Below the pieces are notes generated by a model. That model was not told the DNA's origin. It saw only the letters and a list, made by a program, of their open reading frames with translations, and did not search any database. Of a stretch of 10,573 nt of DNA, positions 1 to 5,401 are shown one piece after another. The translations under genes and the position numbers were made by a program. The DNA lies in contig DRQB01000127.1 in assembly GCA_011330645.1 (NCBI GenBank), positions 1 through 10,573 of the forward strand. The letters run 5' to 3'. This DNA comes from Campylobacterota bacterium (GTDB lineage: Bacteria; Campylobacterota; Campylobacteria; Campylobacterales; Sulfurovaceae). The stretch's first letter is position 1. Each line of letters starts with the position of its first letter.

Positions 1-451
1 TATGTGCAAGTTTTTTAAAAAGTTTTTTAAGAGAAGTACCTTTGGTGAGGATAAATTCAGGATTAAGCGCATCTAATGCAACATCAATCAGGGTATGGTC
101 TGTAGTAGGGGGCGAGAGTAGTAAAGGATTGGACGTAAACGCCATCAACATAACATTGTCTGTAGGATTATTTTTTAAGAGTTGCTTAATGGTCTCTTTT
201 GCAAAGGTATAGCGTGTAGGAGGAATGTCTGAAGCACGCATAGAGTAAGAGACATCCAGTGCGATGATGAGGTCTCTTGCCTGTATGTTTGATTCTTGTA
301 AAGATGCTTCTTTTACGGGGCGTGCAAGGGAAAACAAGAGTAGCATCAAAATGACAAGATGTGTACGCACAACTATCTTGGGACTGCTTTTGAAAAAAAA
401 GAGGGTTAGCGGTACAAGAAGCCATAAAAAGCTTGGATACAAGAGTGTCAT
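1..451 (-). CDS. BatB-like von Willebrand factor A membrane protein (partial, 3' end outside window)
   Basis: Reading leftward from the ATG at 451, the frame is open for 150 codons to the window edge, so only the N-terminal part is present. Two hydrophobic segments lie at about residues 3-20 and 32-45, followed by a VWA domain that begins with the metal-ion-dependent adhesion site DVSYS (about residues 85-89) and continues through TDNVMLMAFTS. This matches the BatB side of aerotolerance (Bat) operons: short membrane-anchored N-terminus, then VWA. The ATG overlaps the stop of the upstream VWA gene in an ATGA, which strongly suggests translational coupling and one transcript. VWA proteins of this type are thought to act in protein complexes at the cytoplasmic membrane with MoxR ATPases; the precise substrate is unknown. 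The product class is clear, the individual name BatB is by position and similarity only. A third hydrophobic segment expected at the C-terminus cannot be seen here. Confidence 0.85.
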   Translation of the reverse strand, partial: MTLLYPSFLWLLVPLTLFFFKSSPKIVVRTHLVILMLLLFSLARPVKEASLQESNIQARDLIIALDVSYSMRASDIPPTRYTFAKETIKQLLKNNPTDNVMLMAFTSNPLLLSPPTTDHTLIDVALDALNPEFILTKGTSLKKLFKKLAH

Positions 452-1368
452 ACCTCTCTCCCCTCTTGTCTCTTCTCTTGCCAAAGTGTCCAAAACGCAA
501 GCATGAAAAATACGATACCCAGAGGAAAGAGTATAAGCAGTTTTTGATTGAGGTAATTTTCACTCCGTATAGGTGAGGGTTCTAGGGTATTAATCGTCTC
601 ATAGATAGTGTTTAAGTCCTCAGAGGTGGTAGCATGATAGGATTTTCCTCCTGTTTCTTTGGCAATAGTCTCAAGTAGGGCTACATCATAGTCAGACTTT
701 TTCCCTATACCGATAGTATATATTTTAATTCCACGCTTTTTTGCTGCGCTCACAGCATCTTTAGGGGAGGTATTTCCTGCATTGTGGTATCCATCTGTAA
801 GAAGAATGATGGCCTGTTTTTTGGCATCGCCAAAAGAGAGCGTACGCAGTGACTGCATAATGGCATCTCCTATGGCGGTGCTTTCTCCGGCAATCCCCAC
901 ATTGGTCATTTGAAGAAGATAAGCCAGGGCATCCAAGTCATAGGTTAGAGGTGAAGCTGTATAGGCAAAGGTACCAAAAATCACTACCCCCATGTTGTCA
1001 TCAAATCGTTCTTTGATGAAGTGTGAAGCTAGGGCAATATTGGCGTCAAACTTACTTTTAAATGTATCTTTGGCATCAAAACCACTTTGACCCATGGAAC
1101 CAGAAGCATCAAGTGCCAAGACAAGGTCACGTCCTTTTTTGTGTTGTGTACTGCTCGTATCATAGACAAAGGGTTTTGCAAAAGCAAAAACCATAAGTGA
1201 AAAAAGTAACATCTTTAACCATGGCTCCCAGGAAAGTAGTGGACTGTGTTTTGTTATCCATGAAAGTTTGGGGAAATAATAGTGTTTATTGTACTGTTTA
1301 CACCACAAAAAGCAAGGTAAAAGTAGTAATAACAATAAAAAAAGAGGTGAGCCAAAGGTAAAGTACAT
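448..1368 (-). CDS. BatA-like von Willebrand factor A domain membrane protein
   Basis: The 306-residue protein has hydrophobic segments at about residues 7-22 and 51-64, a VWA domain at about 80-265 and a C-terminal membrane segment at about 276-296. This layout is typical of BatA-type proteins of aerotolerance operons. The metal site is intact: DASGS at 87-91, the threonine in GESTAIGDA at about 164, and TDG at 191-193. The domain is expected on one face of the cytoplasmic membrane and probably works with a MoxR-type AAA+ ATPase; neither MoxR nor a DUF58 gene lies directly upstream, because the neighbour there is divergent. The stop codon overlaps the next gene's ATG (ATGA, 448-451). The ATG at 1368 is the first in-frame start after an upstream in-frame stop, but no Shine-Dalgarno sequence is visible in front of it, so a leaderless or weakly initiated start is possible. 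Family call is firm; the exact role is not established. Confidence 0.88.
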   Translation of the reverse strand: MYFTFGSPLFLLLLLLLPCFLWCKQYNKHYYFPKLSWITKHSPLLSWEPWLKMLLFSLMVFAFAKPFVYDTSSTQHKKGRDLVLALDASGSMGQSGFDAKDTFKSKFDANIALASHFIKERFDDNMGVVIFGTFAYTASPLTYDLDALAYLLQMTNVGIAGESTAIGDAIMQSLRTLSFGDAKKQAIILLTDGYHNAGNTSPKDAVSAAKKRGIKIYTIGIGKKSDYDVALLETIAKETGGKSYHATTSEDLNTIYETINTLEPSPIRSENYLNQKLLILFPLGIVFFMLAFWTLWQEKRQEGREV

Positions 1369-1395
1369 AAGAACATTTTAACATTTCTCTGATAA

Positions 1396-1409
1396 TTTTA
1401 CGCTATACT
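1396..1409 (+). promoter_or_regulatory. Extended -10 promoter of the L,D-transpeptidase operon
   Basis: TTTTACGCTATACT has a -10 hexamer TATACT at 1404-1409 preceded by CGC, and it gives a leader of about 36 bases to the ATG at 1452. Nearly the same string, TTTTCGCTATAATC, sits in front of thrS, which supports both. No good -35 is visible, as expected for Campylobacterota. A weak TAAAAT on the opposite strand (1400-1395) may serve the divergent batA gene, so the two promoters would overlap face to face. No start site has been mapped; this is a sequence prediction. Confidence 0.55.
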
Positions 1410-1451
1410 CCTTTATAAAATCAAAAATATTAGTTAAATTTAGGGAAGACA

Positions 1452-3128
1452 ATGAAACTAAGAAAAAAAATAATACACATCACTCATGTACTTTCTTTAG
1501 TCATGCTGCTGAGTTTTGTACCAGTGACTGCGTTAAAAGCCTCTGACTTGGAGTATCAGGAGACTGCCTCCGAAATCATTATGAATTCACTACAAGGACA
1601 GCCCAAAAGAAGTTTTTTACGTAAACTGTATACCCAGCTCTTTTTTGTGCCTGCTTGGATGCATGATAAAGGACTCTCTGTGGCAGCCAAAGAGTTGTTT
1701 GCACATATCAAACATGATGGTACTTTAGATAAGATGGGTAAATTGTATCAAGATACCTTGCTCTTGGAAAGTCGAGCACATGAGATTTATGCTTCTCATG
1801 GTACTGTGGCTCAGAAAATTGATTTGGAATTTAAAATTTCACAACTCTACGAGGGGTATACCAATTATGCTTATTTGGGAAGTATTAACTGGGGAGCATT
1901 TAATGCCCGTATCTCTAACCTTATTGTCAATGATGTGAGTACAGAATGGGTTTTACATCGACCTGATGCTGATGCCATAAGTATGCTTGAACATGCAGCA
2001 CTTGGGGCAAGTTTAGAAAAAGAACTAGACGAGGCTATACCTACAAAATATAGATATAAAGCGCTACAAAAAGAGCTTGTGAAATATAGAAAGATTAAAG
2101 AAAATGGTGGATGGGTACCTGTACTTTTATCTGGCACATTGAAAGCAGGCGCTCAAGACAAAGGGGTATATGATTTACGTGAACGTCTTCGTGCAACAGG
2201 AGACTATGTTCCCTGTTCTGATAGCAATGAGAGTCTTGTCTATGACAAATGTTTGCAGCAAGCCGTGAAACATTTTCAAAAACGTAATGGTCTTTCGGTA
2301 GATGGAGAGGTAGGTCCTGGTACGCTGAGTGTACTCAATAAAAGTGTAGATGACCGTATCACCACTATTTTATTAAATCTTGATCGTATTAAATGGCTCA
2401 ATGATCGACATAGTAAGCGTCATATTATTATTAATATTCCAGATTTTATGCTTTATTTTGAAGAAAATGGGAAATTAAAACAAAGTATCCGTGCTATCGT
2501 AGGTAAGCCTAATCATCCTACCCCTATTTTTTCCAATACTGTTAAGACGATTGTATTAAATCCATATTGGAATATTCCTAAAAGTATTATTCAAAAAGAG
2601 ATGATTCCAAAATTGCTTAGAAACCCAAATGCAATGGCAAAGAAAGGGATAGAAATTAGTACGGGGTGGGGTAAAAATGCTACTAAAATCAGTGGTGCCT
2701 CTGTTGATTGGGCGCAGTATCGTTATAGTAAAGGGGTTCCGTTCCGTTTTGCACAGGTACCAGGACCACATAATGCCTTGGGAAAAGTAAAATTTTTGTT
2801 TCCCAATAAATATTCTGTCTATATGCATGACACCCCGGCAAAAAGTCTTTTCAAACGTAGTAAAAGAGCATTTTCTCATGGCTGTGTACGTTTACAAAAA
2901 CCAAGAGAGTTGCTGAAAACATTTTCAACTTTCAACTCCAATGTAGATTTTGATAAATCACAAAAAATTCTTAAAGGGAAAGATAAAACCTATATTGCCT
3001 TGAAAGAGACGGTTCCTGTAGATATTATTTACCTTACTGCATGGGTTGATTATGATGGAAAGTTACAATTTAGAAATGATATTTATGGTTATGATAAAAT
3101 GCAACTTAAATCGTTTAGAAAGTGGTAG
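1452..3128 (+). CDS. Secreted YcbB/LdtD-type L,D-transpeptidase with peptidoglycan-binding domain
   Basis: This 558-residue exported enzyme most likely forms 3-3 cross-links between meso-diaminopimelate residues of peptidoglycan in the periplasm. A signal peptide covers residues 1-30 (KLRKK, hydrophobic core, likely cut after ALKA). A helical N-terminal region runs to about 235, a peptidoglycan-binding domain covers about 236-297 (VKHFQKRNGLSVDGEVGPGT), and the YkuD catalytic domain covers about 323-500. The catalytic signature SHGCVR is at 475-480 with Cys478 and His476, and a second conserved His459 lies in YMHDTP. The segment NPYWNIPKSI at 370-379 is typical of the YcbB branch. C255 and C267 inside the binding domain could form a disulfide. 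The start is set by AGGGA at 1442-1446, five bases before the ATG. coaE follows after 12 bases, so they probably share a transcript. Cross-linking rather than protein attachment is inferred from the branch, not shown. Confidence 0.9.
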   Translation: MKLRKKIIHITHVLSLVMLLSFVPVTALKASDLEYQETASEIIMNSLQGQPKRSFLRKLYTQLFFVPAWMHDKGLSVAAKELFAHIKHDGTLDKMGKLYQDTLLLESRAHEIYASHGTVAQKIDLEFKISQLYEGYTNYAYLGSINWGAFNARISNLIVNDVSTEWVLHRPDADAISMLEHAALGASLEKELDEAIPTKYRYKALQKELVKYRKIKENGGWVPVLLSGTLKAGAQDKGVYDLRERLRATGDYVPCSDSNESLVYDKCLQQAVKHFQKRNGLSVDGEVGPGTLSVLNKSVDDRITTILLNLDRIKWLNDRHSKRHIIINIPDFMLYFEENGKLKQSIRAIVGKPNHPTPIFSNTVKTIVLNPYWNIPKSIIQKEMIPKLLRNPNAMAKKGIEISTGWGKNATKISGASVDWAQYRYSKGVPFRFAQVPGPHNALGKVKFLFPNKYSVYMHDTPAKSLFKRSKRAFSHGCVRLQKPRELLKTFSTFNSNVDFDKSQKILKGKDKTYIALKETVPVDIIYLTAWVDYDGKLQFRNDIYGYDKMQLKSFRKW

Positions 3129-3140
3129 AGGGATTTTCTC

Positions 3141-3734
3141 TTGGCATTTAAATACGCGATTGCATTGACAGGGAGTATTGCTACAGGAAAAAGTACGGTA
3201 GCAAAGTTTTTTACGCTGTTTGGCTTCACCGTGATTGATGCAGATCAGATTTCGCATGATATTTTGGATGCGCAGCAGTTCAAGATTGCCCAACTTTTTG
3301 GGGAACATCTCGTTAAAGAAGGAAAGGTTGACAGGAAAGCATTAGGGCGTATTGTATTTTCAGATACAGATAAAAGAAAAAAGCTTGAAGGCTTATTGCA
3401 TCCTTTGATTTTTGATGAAATCAAATGCTTATCTGAGGAAGAAGAGAAACTGAAAAAACCTTATTTTGTAGATATTCCACTTTTTTTTGAGAATGAACGC
3501 TATCCTATAACAAAGTCTTTAGTTGTCTATACACCCAAATATATACAATTAAAAAGATTGGTGTTGAGAGATGGGTATAATGAGGAGGAAGCTTTGAATC
3601 GTATAGAGATGCAAATAGACATAGAAGAGAAACGTAAACGTGCAAGCTATGTGGTAGACAATACCGATGATTTAATCGCTCTAAAACATGAATGTATGCG
3701 TGTAAAAGAAAAAATAGAAAAGGATTTTTCGTGA
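3141..3734 (+). CDS. coaE: Dephospho-CoA kinase
   Basis: CoaE phosphorylates the 3'-hydroxyl of the ribose in dephospho-CoA, the last step of coenzyme A synthesis in the cytoplasm. The 197-residue product is of normal family length. The P-loop GSIATGKS is at 11-18, followed by DADQISHDI from 33, the LHP motif at 86-88, DIPLFFE at 111-117 and VVDN at 171-174, all in the order expected. The start is a TTG at 3141; AGAGGGA at 3127-3133 is well placed and no alternative start keeps the full P-loop region as well. The gene begins 12 bases after the transpeptidase stop and its last codon overlaps the dapF start (GTGA), so translation of the two is probably coupled. From memory, coaE-dapF adjacency is also found in Campylobacter jejuni. 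Confidence 0.95.
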   Translation: MAFKYAIALTGSIATGKSTVAKFFTLFGFTVIDADQISHDILDAQQFKIAQLFGEHLVKEGKVDRKALGRIVFSDTDKRKKLEGLLHPLIFDEIKCLSEEEEKLKKPYFVDIPLFFENERYPITKSLVVYTPKYIQLKRLVLRDGYNEEEALNRIEMQIDIEEKRKRASYVVDNTDDLIALKHECMRVKEKIEKDFS

Positions 3735-4477
3735 CGGTAACAAAATATTCTGGCAATGGTAATGATTTTGTCATGTTTGTCGCACAGGAAAAGCAAGACA
3801 GATCAGAGCTTGCCAAAACACTTTGTCATAGACAAAATGGTGTAGGTGCAGATGGATTGGTTGTACTGCTACCACATAAAGAGTATGACTTTGAATGGGA
3901 ATTTTATAACTCAGATGGCTCTCATGCAGATATGTGTGGCAATGCCTCACGATGTGTCGCTCATTTTGCACATGAAAAAGGTATTTCTAAAGACAATCAT
4001 GCAGAATTTTTAACAGGGGCAGGGGTAATACATGCCACAATCAATGGTTTGTATGTGGTAAGCGATATGACAGAACCAGATATCATTAGAACAGATATTG
4101 AAGAAAATGGTGAAACATGGTGGCTCATAGATTCAGGTGTCCCTCATTTGGTTGCGGTTCGAGATACGATTGATACTTTTGATATCGAGGAGGCAAGGGC
4201 ATTACGACACAAATACAATGCCAATGTGAATATTTGCAAGGTAGAGGGCGATACTATGTATGTACGTACGTACGAGCGTGGTGTTGAAGATGAAACCTTA
4301 GCCTGTGGTACAGGTATGGTTGCATGTTTTATTCGTAACCATAAAGAGGGTAAAGTTTCCAATCAGGTAAAAGTACATCCCATCAGTGGAGATGAATTGT
4401 ATGTAAGCTATGAAAATGGTACCTACCGTTTTGGTGGGAAAGTAACCAAAACATTTGTTGCAGAAACGTTGATATAA
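3731..4477 (+). CDS. dapF: Diaminopimelate epimerase
   Basis: DapF converts LL- to meso-diaminopimelate in the cytoplasm, feeding both lysine synthesis and the peptidoglycan stem peptide. Starting at the GTG at 3731 the protein is 248 residues, close to the family's usual 250-280. SGNGNDF is at 7-13. The two catalytic cysteines are present: Cys69 in MCGNASR and Cys192 in ACGTG, each in its normal context (YNSDGSHAD before the first, ERGVEDETL before the second). An ATG at 3692 would add 13 residues that overlap coaE and match nothing in the family; the GTG has AAGGA at 3720-3724 at good spacing and forms a GTGA overlap with the coaE stop. The upstream L,D-transpeptidase uses peptidoglycan containing this enzyme's product, so the operon has a cell-wall logic. 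Confidence 0.95.
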   Translation: MTVTKYSGNGNDFVMFVAQEKQDRSELAKTLCHRQNGVGADGLVVLLPHKEYDFEWEFYNSDGSHADMCGNASRCVAHFAHEKGISKDNHAEFLTGAGVIHATINGLYVVSDMTEPDIIRTDIEENGETWWLIDSGVPHLVAVRDTIDTFDIEEARALRHKYNANVNICKVEGDTMYVRTYERGVEDETLACGTGMVACFIRNHKEGKVSNQVKVHPISGDELYVSYENGTYRFGGKVTKTFVAETLI

Positions 4478-4478
4478 T
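4473..4478 (+). promoter_or_regulatory. Possible -10 box for the Sel1-repeat gene
   Basis: TATAAT overlaps the dapF stop codon and stands 31 bases before the ATG at 4509. It has no recognisable -35 or CGC extension, so it may only be a chance match in AT-rich DNA; the gene could equally be read from the upstream operon. Confidence 0.3.
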
Positions 4479-4508
4479 CATAATATGTGAATAGAAAGAA
4501 GGAAAAAA

Positions 4509-5144
4509 ATGCGAAGTATAGGTATTTTTATTATGCTTATTGTAAGTATGTATGCCAATGATTTTGACAAAGCAGTGGCCGATTATAACAAAGGTGCATA
4601 TATTAAAGCACTCAATACCTTTTATGTTTTAGCCAAAAAAGGTGATGATAAAGCACAATATAATATTGCAATCATGTATGCCAATGGACAAGGATTAAAA
4701 GCAAATCGTTCTGAAGCGATGCATTGGTATGAAAAGTCCGCGAAACAAGGAAATGCCCAAGCACAATATAATTTAGCACAGATGTATCATCAGGCAGGAA
4801 GTGAAGATGCACATGCGTACGAAAAAGCAAAATATTGGTATGAAAAAGCAGCACAAAATGGTGTGATGCAGGCATACAATAATTTAGCTTCTTTTTATAT
4901 GGAGGGGATAGGTGTTGAAAAAAATGACAAGAAAGCATTTGAACTTTTTCAAAAAGCTGCAAATATGGGAGACAGTGCTGCACAGGTAAATGTGGCAGTA
5001 CTTTATGCATGGGGAGATAATATCGTACATGATAAAATGAAAGCCTATGAAAATCTAAAAAAAGCATTGAATGCAGGAAAAAGTGAAGCCAGTGAATATC
5101 TTGATAAATTATGTAAAGAGAGTGCATGGGTGTGTAAAGACTAA
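4509..5144 (+). CDS. Secreted Sel1-like repeat (SLR) protein
   Basis: The 211-residue protein has a short signal peptide (residues 1-16, MRSIGIFIML then cut after MYA) and then consists almost wholly of Sel1-like helical repeats. Full repeats can be read at about 46-81, 82-118, 119-154 and 155-190, each with the AQYNxAxMY and A..WYEKAA..G pattern; a partial repeat precedes them. The C-terminus carries Cys202 and Cys209, resembling the cysteine pairs of Helicobacter cysteine-rich Hcp proteins, so a periplasmic disulfide is likely. Such solenoids bind proteins or cell-wall fragments; no specific partner can be named. AAGGA at 4499-4503 precedes the ATG. The gene lies 31 bases after dapF, either last in that operon or under its own promoter, and its stop is only 4 bases from the convergent tRNA-Val. 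Family call is firm, function unknown. Confidence 0.88.
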   Translation: MRSIGIFIMLIVSMYANDFDKAVADYNKGAYIKALNTFYVLAKKGDDKAQYNIAIMYANGQGLKANRSEAMHWYEKSAKQGNAQAQYNLAQMYHQAGSEDAHAYEKAKYWYEKAAQNGVMQAYNNLASFYMEGIGVEKNDKKAFELFQKAANMGDSAAQVNVAVLYAWGDNIVHDKMKAYENLKKALNAGKSEASEYLDKLCKESAWVCKD

Positions 5145-5148
5145 AAAG

Positions 5149-5224
5149 TGGTGATCACGATTGGACTTGAACCAACGACTTCTTCCATGTCAAGGAAGTA
5201 CTCTACCAACTGAGTTACGCGATC
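5149..5224 (-). tRNA. tRNA-Val (anticodon GAC)
   Basis: On the minus strand the 76-base sequence folds fully by eye: acceptor GATCGCG with CGTGATC (one G-U), D stem ACTC/GAGT, anticodon stem CTTCC/GGAAG around loop TTGACAT (anticodon GAC, valine codons GTC/GTT), variable loop AAGTC, and T stem GTTGG/CCAAT around TTCAAGT. The discriminator is A and the CCA end is encoded in the DNA. It stands alone, convergent with the Sel1 gene and divergent from thrS. Confidence 0.97.
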
Positions 5225-5240
5225 TCATTAAAGAGCATGA

Positions 5241-5269
5241 AAATGGCAAAACCATTTGCTTATATTTTT
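5241..5269 (+). terminator. Weak terminator-like hairpin reading rightward
   Basis: AAATGG (5241-5246) and CCATTT (5252-5257) form a 6-bp stem with a 5-base loop, followed by a T-rich stretch to 5269. It could end transcripts of the plus-strand operon after they cross the tRNA-Val gene antisense. It is weak, the T run is interrupted, and it also lies in the presumed 5' leader of tRNA-Val, so the call is tentative. Confidence 0.3.
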
Positions 5270-5277
5270 GCTTTGGA

Positions 5278-5283
5278 AGTATA
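5278..5283 (-). promoter_or_regulatory. Probable -10 box of tRNA-Val
   Basis: The minus strand reads GGCTATACTTCC here, an extended -10 like the other GC-TATA(A/C)T boxes in this window. It would start transcription near 5271, about 47 bases before the tRNA, with a leader to be removed by RNase P. Confidence 0.45.
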
Positions 5284-5308
5284 GCCAAGAGATACTTAAA
5301 AAAGAAGG

Positions 5309-5325
5309 GTGAATATTTAATTCAC
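5309..5325. promoter_or_regulatory. GTGAAT-N5-ATTCAC palindrome at the thrS -35 position
   Basis: A perfect 6-base inverted repeat with a 5-base spacer ends 18 bases before the thrS -10 box, so it covers the -35 zone and also lies upstream of the divergent tRNA-Val promoter. It has the size and position of a repressor or activator site, but no regulator can be named and short AT-rich palindromes arise by chance. Confidence 0.35.
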
Positions 5326-5336
5326 ATTTATTTAAG

Positions 5337-5350
5337 TTTTCGCTATAATC
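5337..5350 (+). promoter_or_regulatory. Extended -10 promoter of thrS-infC
   Basis: TTTTCGCTATAATC contains a perfect TATAAT at 5344-5349 and matches the promoter of the transpeptidase gene at 1396-1409 almost base for base. A T-rich stretch lies upstream and there is no standard -35. The leader to the TTG at 5402 would be about 46 bases; it contains a short AACGC/GCGTT inverted repeat but no clear threonine leader peptide or T-box. Confidence 0.65.
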
Positions 5351-5401
5351 ATGGCATTTTTAACGCGGACACTGTAGGTTGCGTTTACACAAAGGACTCA
5401 T

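Noticed and set aside
186..563. Minus-strand open frame of 125 codons, and a plus-strand frame at 264-506
   Set aside because: Both overlap the VWA genes in other frames. The VWA frames have family motifs and an ATGA coupling; these have none.
3692..3730. Longer dapF starting at ATG 3692
   Set aside because: It would overlap coaE by 43 bases and add 13 residues foreign to the family, while GTG 3731 has a proper ribosome site and starts right before the conserved SGNGNDF.
4255..4274. Tetranucleotide run (TATG twice, TACG three times) inside dapF as a phase-variable repeat
   Set aside because: Only a few units, in a probably essential gene, coding for ordinary family residues before YERGVEDE.
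5350..5401. T-box or threonine attenuator in the thrS leader
   Set aside because: The leader is only about 46 bases, with one 5-bp inverted repeat, no T-box sequence and no run of threonine codons.
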